DNA of 64,000 nt from Prevotellaceae bacterium (lineage in GTDB: Bacteria; Bacteroidota; Bacteroidia; Bacteroidales; Bacteroidaceae). A program made the position numbers and the translations under genes. The notes below the pieces were generated by a model. That model was given only the letters and a program-made list of their open reading frames with translations. It did not search any database and was not told where the DNA came from. Each line of letters starts with the position of its first letter. Positions within the stretch are counted from its first letter, which is position 1. The stretch covers positions 1 through 64,000 of the forward strand of contig JABZKU010000011.1 in assembly GCA_015257125.1 (NCBI GenBank), given 5' to 3'. Below are positions 17,666-25,743 of the stretch, piece after piece.

Positions 17666-19495
17666 ATGTCTGCAAATCCCAAAGACTTTCTGTCTAATCT
17701 CAACCTACCTTCGCCCTTCGGTTTGCCGAGTTGGCTACTCCGCCTCTCGCGAGGTCGACTGACCCAGCGGCACTTTGTGCTGATACTCAGCTTCTGCGTG
17801 GGACTGGCTTCGGGCATTGCGGCCAATATCTTGAAATGGTTCATCCATTTCGTGGAACATTGGCTCACACACAACTTTACTGTCGACAGTTCCAACGCAC
17901 TCTATTTGGTTTATCCCGCGGTGGGCATTCTACTCTCCGCACTTTTCATCCGATATGTGGTGCGCGACAACATCGGGCACGGCATTACAAAGATTCTCTA
18001 CGCACTTTCGCGCAAACAGGGCTTCATCAAATCGCACAACACGTGGTCTTCGATCGTGGCCTCGGGCATAACGATCGGTTTTGGTGGCTCGGTCGGTGCA
18101 GAATCACCCGTGGTTTTGACGGGATCAGCCATCGGGAGCCGCATCGGCCGCTGGTTTCATCAAGATTACCGCACGTTGATGATTTTAGTGGGCTGCGGCG
18201 CGTCGGGAGCCATCGCCGGTATTTACAAAGCCCCCATCGCCGGATTGGTTTTCACCATCGAGGTACTGATGATCGACTTGACCATGTCGTCACTTGTGCC
18301 CTTGCTCATCTCTTGTGCCACGGCGGCGTGCGTAACCTACTTCGTTTCGGGCGGAACCACCATGTTTCAAGTGGCACTCAACGATCCTTTTGTCGTTTCT
18401 CGTGTGCCGGGCACCATTTTGTTGGGCTTGGTCTGCGGCATATCCGCGCTCTATTTCACGCGCACAATGAATGCTTTTGAAGGGGTGTTCGCCTCTTTCA
18501 AAAACTACTTGGCGCGTTATGCCCTCGGAGCAGCCGTGTTGGCGTTGCTCATCTTCCTCTTTCCGCCACTCTACGGCGAAGGTTACAACGTAGTGGGCAT
18601 CTTGATCGGAAATGAAGGCGCTGCCGAACCGACTTCTGTGCTCAACAACTCCATTTTCTACGGACACAACAACTACTTGTTGCTGTTTATCGCCTTGGTT
18701 GCGCTGGTGAAAGTTTTCGCTTCCACGGCAACGACGGGCGGAGGTGGCTGCGGTGGTACGTTTGCTCCCTCCATCTTCCTCGGATGCCTCACCGGCTATG
18801 TGTTTGCCGGCTTGTGGAACAAAATACAACCCTTCGGTCTGGCCATGCCCACCACGAATGCGTGCCTTTATGGCATGGCCGCGGTGATGAGTGCCGTCTT
18901 TCACGCGCCCCTCACCGGGGTTTTCCTCATTGCAGAGCTCACCGGCAGCTACCAACTGCTGGTTCCGCTCATGATCGTCTCATCGGTGAGCTACATCACC
19001 GTGCGTTCCATCGAACCGCACAGCATTTACGCCATGCGCTTGGCACGACAAGGACATCTTCTTTCGCACCATAAGGACCAAAGTGTGATTGCTTTGATGA
19101 ATCTCGACAAGGTGATCGACAAAACACGCCCCAAGCTCGCACCGGAAATGACGCTCGGACACATGCTACAAGTGGTGGCCAACAGCAAACGCCTCCACTT
19201 TGCAGTCTGCGCTCCCGACGGTAGTCTGTTAGGCCAGATCAATCTCAACAACATCCGCCACATCATCTTCCGTTCCGAGCTGTATCAGCAGTTTACCGTG
19301 CACGCTTTGATGTCCACTCCCTCGGCTGTTTTGCGCACCGACGACGGCATGCTCGCCATTATGGACAAGTTTCAAGTCGACGATGCGGGAACTTTGCCCG
19401 TCGTTGACCCCGATAATCATTTCGTCGGCTACGTGTCGCGCGCACAACTCTACAGCGAATACCGAGAAATCATGAAGGATTTCTCCGAAGATTAA
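17666..19495 (+). CDS. ClC-family chloride channel or antiporter with CBS domains
   Basis: This 609-residue protein has a ClC membrane domain (about 35-440) followed by a CBS pair (about 475-600). The selectivity and gating stretch GSVGAESPVV keeps the gating glutamate, GASGAIAGIYKAPIAG follows, and the second filter GGGGCGGTFAPSIFLG is intact. CBS domains often bind adenine nucleotides. An in-frame ATG 21 bp upstream is possible, but MSANPKDF at 17666 gives better spacing from the preceding stop. It lies between the threonylcarbamoyl-AMP synthase gene and menG. Confidence 0.93.
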   Translation: MSANPKDFLSNLNLPSPFGLPSWLLRLSRGRLTQRHFVLILSFCVGLASGIAANILKWFIHFVEHWLTHNFTVDSSNALYLVYPAVGILLSALFIRYVVRDNIGHGITKILYALSRKQGFIKSHNTWSSIVASGITIGFGGSVGAESPVVLTGSAIGSRIGRWFHQDYRTLMILVGCGASGAIAGIYKAPIAGLVFTIEVLMIDLTMSSLVPLLISCATAACVTYFVSGGTTMFQVALNDPFVVSRVPGTILLGLVCGISALYFTRTMNAFEGVFASFKNYLARYALGAAVLALLIFLFPPLYGEGYNVVGILIGNEGAAEPTSVLNNSIFYGHNNYLLLFIALVALVKVFASTATTGGGGCGGTFAPSIFLGCLTGYVFAGLWNKIQPFGLAMPTTNACLYGMAAVMSAVFHAPLTGVFLIAELTGSYQLLVPLMIVSSVSYITVRSIEPHSIYAMRLARQGHLLSHHKDQSVIALMNLDKVIDKTRPKLAPEMTLGHMLQVVANSKRLHFAVCAPDGSLLGQINLNNIRHIIFRSELYQQFTVHALMSTPSAVLRTDDGMLAIMDKFQVDDAGTLPVVDPDNHFVGYVSRAQLYSEYREIMKDFSED

Positions 19496-19515
19496 CCCCT
19501 TCCAACCATTCTCCC

Positions 19516-20253
19516 ATGACCTATCGTCAAGAACAAATCAAGCCCTACTCTGAAGAGGGATCGAAGGGCCAACAAGTGGAGCGCATGTTCGACAGCATCG
19601 CCCACTCCTACGACTTACTCAACCATACTTTGTCACTTGGCCTCGACCGTTCGTGGAGAAAGGCCGCCGTCGACAGCCTGAAGCCCTACTCTCCGCAGCA
19701 AATACTCGACCTTGCCACCGGAACGGGCGACTTTGCGCTCCTCACCATGGAGCGCTTGCAACCACAGCACATCACCGGCGCCGATCTCTCCGAAGGCATG
19801 CTCGCCGTTGGCCGCGAAAAGGTGGAAAAGGCCGGACTTTCCGACCGCATCACGCTGTGTAAGGAAGATTGCATGGCGCTTTCTTTCCCCGACAACAGCT
19901 TTGACGCGCTGACCGTGGCTTATGGCGTGCGCAACTTCGAGGATCTCGATCGCGGCCTGCGCGAAATGCACCGCGTGTTGCGCCCCCGCGGCCGATTGGT
20001 GATCATCGAATTGACCAGCCCTGTGCACTTTCCCATGAAACAGCTCTTCTGGCTCTACGCCCATGCGTGGATGCCGCTCGTAGGGCGCTTCATTTCGCGC
20101 GACGCACAGGCCTATCGCTACCTTCCCGCCTCCATGGAAGCCTTTCCCCAGGGCGAAGTGATGCAAAGTGTCCTCCAGAAGGCAGGATTCCACGATGTGA
20201 AATTCCGCCGCTTCACCTTCGGACTCTCCACGCTCTACACTGCTGAGAAATAA
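19516..20253 (+). CDS. menG: Demethylmenaquinone methyltransferase
   Basis: This 245-residue class I SAM methyltransferase of the UbiE/MenG family catalyses the last step of menaquinone synthesis. The family stretch FDSIAHSYDLLNHTLSLG, the SAM motif ILDLATGTGDFALL and the conserved TVAYGVRNFEDLDRGL are all present. In an anaerobic Bacteroidales member menaquinone is the expected quinone, so the menG role is favoured over ubiquinone synthesis. It starts 20 bp after the ClC gene and ends 15 bp before aroE. Confidence 0.95.
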   Translation: MTYRQEQIKPYSEEGSKGQQVERMFDSIAHSYDLLNHTLSLGLDRSWRKAAVDSLKPYSPQQILDLATGTGDFALLTMERLQPQHITGADLSEGMLAVGREKVEKAGLSDRITLCKEDCMALSFPDNSFDALTVAYGVRNFEDLDRGLREMHRVLRPRGRLVIIELTSPVHFPMKQLFWLYAHAWMPLVGRFISRDAQAYRYLPASMEAFPQGEVMQSVLQKAGFHDVKFRRFTFGLSTLYTAEK

Positions 20254-20268
20254 GCCAACCCTTTCCAC

Positions 20269-21048
20269 ATGCGCCAATACGGACTCATCGGACACCCCCT
20301 CGGTCACAGTTTTTCGGCCGCCTTTTTCACCCAAAAGTTCGCCTGCGAAAACATCGACGCGCAGTATGACAATTTCGACCTCGTCGAAGTGGGCAACCTC
20401 CGCAACTGGGTGGGCGAACATCCCCTGCTCGCGGGCTTCAACGTGACGATTCCGCACAAACAAGCCGTCGTTTCGCAACTCGACACCCTTTCTCCAGAGG
20501 CCACCGAGGTCGGCGCGGTGAATGTGGTGCGCGTTGTGCGCGAAAGCAACGGAACACTCCGACTCGACGGCCACAATTCGGATCTACTCGGCTTCACGCG
20601 CAGCATCGCTCCCCTCCTCTGCCCCACTCACCGCAAGGCATTGATATTAGGCACGGGCGGTGCGTCGAAAGCCGTCGTCGTCGGCCTGCGCCGCTTGGGA
20701 TTGGAGGTCACTTATGTGAGCCGTCGCTCCACTGCGCCCCTACTTGTGGGTGCAAAGCCCGTGCCGGTCATCACTTACGCCGAACTGTCGCCCGAACTCC
20801 TCGCGCAGCACACCGTCATCGTCAATGCTTCGCCCGTAGGCATGGCACCAAGCGTGGAAGAAGCCCCGGAGTTGCCCTACGATGCCCTCACTTCCGCGCA
20901 CTTGCTCTACGACCTCATCTACAATCCCGAGGAAACCCGCTTTCTCCATGAAGGCGCACAGCGCGGCTGCTGCGTGAAAAACGGTTTGGAGATGCTGCAT
21001 TTGCAAGCCTTGGAGGCTTGGGATTTCTGGAATGCCCCACCACTTTGA
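20269..21048 (+). CDS. aroE: Shikimate dehydrogenase
   Basis: This 259-residue NADPH enzyme reduces 3-dehydroshikimate to shikimate. The N-terminal substrate motif YGLIGHPLGHSFSAAFF, the NVTIPHKQAV stretch with the catalytic Lys, the dinucleotide motif LILGTGGASKAV and the C-terminal NGLEMLHLQALEAW are intact. It is the last gene of the 14071-21048 operon and is followed by a strong hairpin. Confidence 0.95.
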   Translation: MRQYGLIGHPLGHSFSAAFFTQKFACENIDAQYDNFDLVEVGNLRNWVGEHPLLAGFNVTIPHKQAVVSQLDTLSPEATEVGAVNVVRVVRESNGTLRLDGHNSDLLGFTRSIAPLLCPTHRKALILGTGGASKAVVVGLRRLGLEVTYVSRRSTAPLLVGAKPVPVITYAELSPELLAQHTVIVNASPVGMAPSVEEAPELPYDALTSAHLLYDLIYNPEETRFLHEGAQRGCCVKNGLEMLHLQALEAWDFWNAPPL

Positions 21049-21066
21049 GGCGCAACGCCCCTTTAT

Positions 21067-21089
21067 CGACAAACACTCCTTATATATAG
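21067..21089 (+). repeat. CACTCCTTATATATAG motif, copy 2
   Basis: Just after the aroE stop the sequence reads CGACAAACACTCCTTATATATAG, close to the copies after rlmD, the TPM gene and miaA. It lies directly before the terminator hairpin. Confidence 0.5.
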
Positions 21090-21092
21090 ACG

Positions 21093-21132
21093 ACACAAGG
21101 TGGTAAACTCTGCTGAGTTTACCACCTTGTGT
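21093..21132 (+). terminator. Bidirectional terminator between aroE and era
   Basis: A perfect 18-bp stem pairs 21093-21110 with 21115-21132 across a 4-nt loop, followed by TGGTTTAT on the plus strand. The convergent genes aroE and era both end here. Confidence 0.88.
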
Positions 21133-21203
21133 TGGTTTATGGGAGCTATGCTCGAAAAGACGACCAAGCGCCCCAAACATCGGGGCACCTGCGTCCCAAA
21201 AGC

Positions 21204-22085
21204 TCAATCTTGTCGATAACCGTAGGCTTCCAAGCGGCGATCGCTTTGACGCCAATCTTTATCCACCTTGACAAAGACTTCGAGGAAGATGCTCTTTTGG
21301 AAAAACTTCTCCAACGTCTTGCGCGCCTCGGTCATCACTTTCTTGATCGCCACGCCTTTGTGGCCGATGATGATGCCTTTTTGGCTATCGCGCTCCACAT
21401 AGATGAGCGAACGGATGCGAATGCTCTTTTCGGCCTCCTTAAACTCCTCGACCACCACCTCGCAGGCGTAGGGAATCTCCTTGTCGTAGTACAAAAGAAT
21501 CTTCTCGCGGATGATTTCGGTCACGAAAAAGCGAGCGGGCTTGTCCGTCCACTGGTCTTTCTCGAAGTAAGGCGGAGAATCGGGGAGCAACTCCTTGATG
21601 CGCGCCAAGACGCTGTCGACACCGAACTTCGCTTGCGCAGAAATCGGGAAAATCTCGGCCGTGGGCAGCACTTCTTTCCACGCCTCGATGAGTTTCACGA
21701 CACCGGCTTGGTTCGACAGGTCGATTTTGTTGATCAACACCAAGATAGGCACCTTCATGCGCTGCACCTTCGTGATGAAATCGGCGTTCTTGTCGGGCTT
21801 CTCCACCACATCCGTCACGTAGAGCAGCACGTCGGCGTCCTGCAACGCACTTTCGGAGAAGGCGAGCATCGACTCTTGGAGTTTATAGTTGGGTTTCAAC
21901 ACGCCCGGGGTGTCCGAGAAGACGATTTGCGAATCGTCGGTGTTGATAATGCCCATAATGCGGTGGCGCGTGGTCTGCGCCTTGAAGGTAGCGATCGAAA
22001 TGCGCTCGCCCATGAGCAGATTCATGAGCGTGGATTTGCCGACATTGGGATTGCCGACGATATTGACGAAACCGGCTTTGTGCAT
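21204..22085 (-). CDS. era: GTPase Era
   Basis: Era binds the 3' end of 16S rRNA and is needed for 30S assembly. The protein has 293 residues. The G1 motif GNPNVGKST, the T of G2 in the TRHRIMG region, G3 DTPG and G4 NKID are visible, and the KH domain with the conserved VERDSQKGIIIGHKG lies near the C-terminus. It is downstream of fabH, separated by a hairpin terminator that may reduce read-through. Confidence 0.97.
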   Translation of the reverse strand: MHKAGFVNIVGNPNVGKSTLMNLLMGERISIATFKAQTTRHRIMGIINTDDSQIVFSDTPGVLKPNYKLQESMLAFSESALQDADVLLYVTDVVEKPDKNADFITKVQRMKVPILVLINKIDLSNQAGVVKLIEAWKEVLPTAEIFPISAQAKFGVDSVLARIKELLPDSPPYFEKDQWTDKPARFFVTEIIREKILLYYDKEIPYACEVVVEEFKEAEKSIRIRSLIYVERDSQKGIIIGHKGVAIKKVMTEARKTLEKFFQKSIFLEVFVKVDKDWRQSDRRLEAYGYRQD

Positions 22086-22091
22086 AGGTTG

Positions 22092-22138
22092 GAAAAGAAA
22101 AGCGCGGCCTTTCGACCGAAGAGCCGAAGGGTCGCGCT
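22092..22138 (-). terminator. Hairpin between fabH and era
   Basis: A 14-bp inverted repeat with two imperfect pairs joins 22101-22114 and 22125-22138. On the minus strand it is followed by TTTTCTTTTCC. It probably attenuates read-through from fabH into era. Confidence 0.6.
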
Positions 22139-22170
22139 GTGTTGAGAAATGTGCGATGCGGAAACGGAAA

Positions 22171-23169
22171 TCACTGGCCGTCGTAGCCCCACTTCATGTA
22201 GGCTGCGCCCCAAGTGAAGCCGGCACCGAACGCGGTGAGAATAATGTTGTCACCCTTCTTGAGTTGCTTCTCATAGTCCCAAAGGGCGAGAGGAAGCGTG
22301 CCGGCCGAGGTGTTACCGTAGCGCTGAATGTTGAGCATCACCTTGTCCATCGACAGATTGAGGCGCGAAGCCACGGCTTCGATGATGCGCACGTTGGCTT
22401 GGTGGGGCAGCACCCACGTGATGCTGTCGCCGTCGAGTCCGTTCCGCTCGGCCACGAGGGCGCAAGCGTCGCTCATGTTGGTCACCGCAAAGCGATAGAC
22501 CGTGCGACCCTCCTGATGGAGCTTGTGCATCTTGTGGTCGATGGTGAAATAAGAGGGCGGGCAAGCCGAACCGCCGGCCTTCATACAGAGGAAGGGCATG
22601 CCCTTGCCGTCGGCGCGGAGGTGGCTGTCTTTCCAACCGAAGTCTTCGGTGGTGGGCTCAACGAGCACCGCACCGGCGCCGTCGCCGAAGATGGGGCAGG
22701 TGGCGCGATCGGTGTAATCGACGATGCTCGACATCTTGTCGGCGCCGACTACGACCACTTTCTTGTAGCGACCGCTCTGAATCATGGACGAAGCCATGTC
22801 CATGGCGAAGAGGAAACCGCAGCATGCGGCTTGAAGGTCGATGCAGAAGGCATTTTTCATGCCCAGACGGCCTACAACGACGCTCGACGTGGTGGGGAAA
22901 GGATAGTCGGGCGTGGTGGTAGCGAGAATCAAGCATTCGACCTCCTGAGGGTCGGTACCGGTCTTTTCCAACAACTGCTTAACGGCCTTGCGCGCCATGT
23001 AAGATGTGCCCAAACCCTCTTCGTTGAGGATGCGGCGCTCTTTGATACCGATGCGCGACATGATCCACTCGTCGTTGGTGTCGACCATACGCGAAAGTTC
23101 TTCGTTGTTGAGGACGTATTCGGGCACGAATCCGCCCACGCCGGTGATAACGGCATTGATTTTTTCCAT
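22171..23169 (-). CDS. fabH: Beta-ketoacyl-ACP synthase III
   Basis: FabH condenses acetyl-CoA with malonyl-ACP and starts type II fatty acid synthesis. The protein has 332 residues. The catalytic Cys sits in DLQAACCGFLFAMD, the His in LPHQANVRIIEAVA and the Asn in YGNTSAGTLPLAL, completing the Cys-His-Asn triad. The ATG at 23169 (MEKINAVITGVG) matches the family length; a longer frame would cross a gene-free leader. It belongs to the conserved DUF177-rpmF-fabH-era cluster. Confidence 0.96.
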   Translation of the reverse strand: MEKINAVITGVGGFVPEYVLNNEELSRMVDTNDEWIMSRIGIKERRILNEEGLGTSYMARKAVKQLLEKTGTDPQEVECLILATTTPDYPFPTTSSVVVGRLGMKNAFCIDLQAACCGFLFAMDMASSMIQSGRYKKVVVVGADKMSSIVDYTDRATCPIFGDGAGAVLVEPTTEDFGWKDSHLRADGKGMPFLCMKAGGSACPPSYFTIDHKMHKLHQEGRTVYRFAVTNMSDACALVAERNGLDGDSITWVLPHQANVRIIEAVASRLNLSMDKVMLNIQRYGNTSAGTLPLALWDYEKQLKKGDNIILTAFGAGFTWGAAYMKWGYDGQ

Positions 23170-23380
23170 GAGAGGAGAAAAAAAGATAGAAGTGATGTTC
23201 GTACTTTGTCGGTGTGCCAAGAGGGAGCTAATGAAATGGGGTCGCCTTCGGAGCAAGCGGCGTTGCGACTGCGTTCAATCTCTCTGTTTGCACGTGCGGG
23301 TGACGAACCTGACCGCGGGAAGACCATGGGCAATACGGCCGCATCGTCTTGATGCTTCGCACACATGGCGCGAAGCCCTA

Positions 23381-23434
23381 CAAAAAAGAAAACTGCGGTT
23401 TCCGCTCTCTCGCGAGGAGTGACCGAAAACCGCA
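23381..23434 (-). terminator. Terminator after rpmF
   Basis: TGCGGTTT (23394-23401) pairs with AAACCGCA (23427-23434), with weaker pairing inside. The minus-strand continuation is GTTTTCTTTTTTG. It lies just after rpmF, so fabH probably has its own promoter in 23170-23380. I could not identify that promoter; the nearest candidate is TATCTTTT. Confidence 0.7.
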
Positions 23435-23450
23435 AAATGTTCGTCCTAAA

Positions 23451-23639
23451 TTACTCGGCCACTTCGTCCTTGACGATTGCGAGCTTGCCGCGATAGTAGC
23501 CGCAAGTGGGGCAAACCGTGTGGTAGATGTGGAAAGCACCGCAGTTAGCGCACTTGGCGAGCGTAGGAGCTACGGCCTTGTCATGGGTGCGACGCTTGAG
23601 GGTGCGGGTCTTGGACTGTCTTCTTTTAGGATGTGCCAT
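23451..23639 (-). CDS. rpmF: 50S ribosomal protein L32
   Basis: This 62-residue basic protein begins MAHPKRRQSKTRTLKRRTHD, the typical L32 start, and has a zinc-ribbon pair CANC...CPTC, i.e. the zinc-binding form. It is downstream of DUF177, the common bacterial arrangement. Confidence 0.97.
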   Translation of the reverse strand: MAHPKRRQSKTRTLKRRTHDKAVAPTLAKCANCGAFHIYHTVCPTCGYYRGKLAIVKDEVAE

Positions 23640-23780
23640 GGTGTGATATGTTTATTGTATTTGTTTCGTTTGGAATCAAAAAGGGCTTCGCGCCGTGCGT
23701 CTCGAGAGTTGCCAACCACGTTCACCGCTAGGCTTGGTGAACCGAGGCACACGGTTGCGATAAGTTATAGGGACGATGCG
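23640..23780 (-). promoter_or_regulatory. Structured leader before rpmF
   Basis: The 141-bp gap before rpmF contains, on the minus strand, GTTCACC pairing with GGTGAAC inside a CAACC/GGTTG outer stem. A CTTTTTGATT tract follows further on, 47 bp before the ATG. It could be a folded leader or attenuator for L32, or just structure between co-transcribed genes. Confidence 0.3.
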
Positions 23781-24251
23781 TCACGCCTCATCATCGGCGG
23801 AATCCTCCTCGGCGGAGAAGCGGTCGAGCATATCGGCGTCGCATTCCGAGCGGCGATGCACGCGCTGGGTCGGGAGGTTCAGGAGAATGCTCTCCATCAG
23901 TTCCCATGCCACGTCGAAGTTGACCTGCGAGAAGGGAATGACGATGAGATCGACATCGGCACTGTCGTTGTCGTCATAGCCCACTTGCACAGTTTCGTCG
24001 ACTTCCACGGGAACCTCCACGGGATGAAGACAACGATCGCAGGGCACATGCACGCGCCCGCTACCGCGAAAACGAACGGAATAGGTGTCGCCGGCATTGC
24101 GGTGCACACGCACTTGCATCTGCAACTCGCCACCCAGCACTTCCGTCTGCTCACTGTCGGCGAAAAAAGCATCGTCGACTACGAGATCGCGAACCCAGTC
24201 GGATCGATCTGCTTCGCGAAGTGGTACTATGAATTCGTCTCTGTTGGACAT
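23781..24251 (-). CDS. DUF177 (YceD-like) protein
   Basis: This 156-residue acidic protein has the central CDRCLHPVEVPVEV motif of the DUF177 family, including the CxxC pair. DUF177/YceD proteins are usually encoded directly before rpmF and have been linked to 23S rRNA accumulation in plants and bacteria. The start at 24251 (MSNRDEFIVPLR) is fixed by the promoter just upstream; a longer open frame runs through the phased A-tract array and is spurious. Confidence 0.88.
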   Translation of the reverse strand: MSNRDEFIVPLREADRSDWVRDLVVDDAFFADSEQTEVLGGELQMQVRVHRNAGDTYSVRFRGSGRVHVPCDRCLHPVEVPVEVDETVQVGYDDNDSADVDLIVIPFSQVNFDVAWELMESILLNLPTQRVHRRSECDADMLDRFSAEEDSADDEA

Positions 24252-24260
24252 AATCGACTG

Positions 24261-24289
24261 CAAAGTTACATCTTTTCTGTGAATAGCAA
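24261..24289 (-). promoter_or_regulatory. Promoter of DUF177-rpmF
   Basis: TAACTTTG on the minus strand (24261-24268) with TTG 18 bp upstream (24287-24289). The -7 box is only about 10 bp before the chosen ATG, which implies a very short leader. Confidence 0.55.
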
Positions 24290-24480
24290 CACGTTGCGCC
24301 CACAAAATGTAGGGGCAAAAGTGGTTTTTTCCGGCTTTTCGCGCAGTTTTACACACAGTGGCGGCAACTTCACCCTCCACTTGGCGGAGTGCGAGCAGAG
24401 AATCGACGCAGCAGGCGAGAAAATCGGGAGCCGGGAGGCGCAAGTGCTCATGCGGCGAGAAAAACAAGCGAAGTGGGCTC

Positions 24481-24564
24481 GAAAACCGGTGGACTTTCGC
24501 GCAAAAGTAGTCCATTTTTCGCGAAAACTTCCCTGTTTTCTCCCAAAATGCACCATCGTTTTTT
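24481..24564 (+). repeat. 21-bp phased A-tract array C
   Basis: AAAA runs start at 24482, 24503, 24524 and 24545, an exact 21-bp period over four units. T-tracts alternate with them (24495-24497, 24515-24519, 24536-24539, 24559-24564). The bases between differ from unit to unit. It lies between the DUF177 promoter and the OmpA lipoprotein gene. The rest of 24290-24650 shows nothing I can name. Confidence 0.82.
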
Positions 24565-24650
24565 CGCCCGAGCACTGCTGCGGTGTGCAAGTGGGGGCTT
24601 GGCGACGAAAACTCACCCTGCCCTGCCCCACTTCGGCACGGTCACGGCAC

Positions 24651-24688
24651 AAAAAAGCCCGAAAGGCTGCTGGAAACAGCCTTTCGGG
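24651..24688 (-). terminator. Terminator of the OmpA lipoprotein gene
   Basis: CCCGAAAGGCTG (24658-24669) pairs perfectly with CAGCCTTTCGGG (24677-24688). On the minus strand it is followed by CTTTTTTGTG. The position is about 50 bp after the stop codon at 24741. Confidence 0.92.
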
Positions 24689-24740
24689 ACTCAATAATAT
24701 ACCGGGGCGCCACACAAAGCGGCGGGGCCCGAAGGGGAGA

Positions 24741-25607
24741 TCACTGCTGCTCGCTCGTGGCGGGTGCCTTGTCGATGAGATCGAGGAACTGATCGAGCTT
24801 GGGCGTGATGATGATCTGCGTACGGCGGTTGCGCTGACGGCCGATTTCGGTGTCGTTGGTGGCCACGGGGTTGTATTCACCACGACCGGCGGCGCTCAAG
24901 CGCTTGGGCGAGATGCCGAAGTCGCGTTGCAGCACCTGAACGACGCTCGAAGCGCGAAGTGCTGAGAGATCCCAGTTGTTGCGGATGTTGGGGCGCGAGA
25001 TGGGCACATTGTCGGTGTTGCCTTCTACCAAGACTTCGAACTCACGATAGTCGGACAAGATCTTGGCGATCTTCGAGAGCGTGGTTTTCGCCCGATCGTT
25101 CACCTCGTACGAGCCGGAACGGTAGAGCATGTTGTCGGCGAGCGACACATAGACTACGCCCTTGAGCACTTGCACGTCGACCTCCTGCAATTCGTCGCGA
25201 GTGAGCGAACGCGTGAGGTTGTTGGTGAGCACAAGATTGAGCGAGTCGCTCTTGGTCTTGGCTTCCACGAGTTGTTTGATATACCGGTTGGAGGCATTGA
25301 TCTCGTCGACGAGCTTGGAGATATTGATGCTACCTTGATTGTTCTGAATGAGGCTCTTGTCGAGCGAACCTTGGAGAGAAACGTACTGACGTTTGAGCTC
25401 GGCGTTCAGACGCTGGGCGTCGGCGAGACGCTCTTCGAGACTCTTGACACGCGTGCGCGAGCTGGCGAGATCCACTTGCGACTGGTTGTAGAGACTCTGC
25501 AGATAGGTGTAATCGGTTTGCAGTTTAGTAAATTCCTTCTTGCTCACGCAACTGCCGAGCGACAGGAGCAGACCGGCCATGGCGACCGGGAGAAACATCT
25601 TTTTCAT
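24741..25607 (-). CDS. OmpA-family lipoprotein
   Basis: This 288-residue lipoprotein has a signal peptide ending LLSLGSCVSKK, so the acylated Cys is residue 20. It has a long coiled coil (about 28-120) and a C-terminal OmpA-like peptidoglycan-binding domain (about 150-270). That domain contains VLVEGNTDNVPIS, WDLSALRASSVVQVL and RQRNRRTQIIIT, the Asp and Arg positions used to bind diaminopimelate. It probably anchors the outer membrane to the cell wall. It has its own promoter and terminator and so is a single-gene unit. Confidence 0.92.
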   Translation of the reverse strand: MKKMFLPVAMAGLLLSLGSCVSKKEFTKLQTDYTYLQSLYNQSQVDLASSRTRVKSLEERLADAQRLNAELKRQYVSLQGSLDKSLIQNNQGSINISKLVDEINASNRYIKQLVEAKTKSDSLNLVLTNNLTRSLTRDELQEVDVQVLKGVVYVSLADNMLYRSGSYEVNDRAKTTLSKIAKILSDYREFEVLVEGNTDNVPISRPNIRNNWDLSALRASSVVQVLQRDFGISPKRLSAAGRGEYNPVATNDTEIGRQRNRRTQIIITPKLDQFLDLIDKAPATSEQQ

Positions 25608-25633
25608 GATAGTGAATTTTGATCGGTGAGGCG

Positions 25634-25688
25634 AAAAAAATCGCGCTCGCCGAAGTTACACGAGAACAAAGGTAACGGCGAAGCGCGA
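25634..25688 (-). terminator. pyrF terminator with a promoter in its loop
   Basis: TCGCGCT-CGCCG (25641-25652) pairs with CGGCG-A-AGCGCGA (25676-25688) with one bulge, and GTTAC/GTAAC can extend it inwards. On the minus strand a run of seven T (25634-25640) follows. The -7 box TACCTTTG of the next gene (25667-25674) lies in the loop. Confidence 0.75.
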
Positions 25689-25697
25689 TAAATCCAA
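25667..25697 (-). promoter_or_regulatory. Promoter of the OmpA lipoprotein gene
   Basis: A minus-strand TTG (25695-25697), exactly 20 bp, then TACCTTTG (25667-25674). It leaves a leader of about 50 nt before the ATG at 25607. It is embedded in the pyrF terminator. Confidence 0.75.
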
Positions 25698-25743
25698 GGA
25701 AATGCCCATTTTTTGGGACAATTCGTTGACAAATCAAACTATT

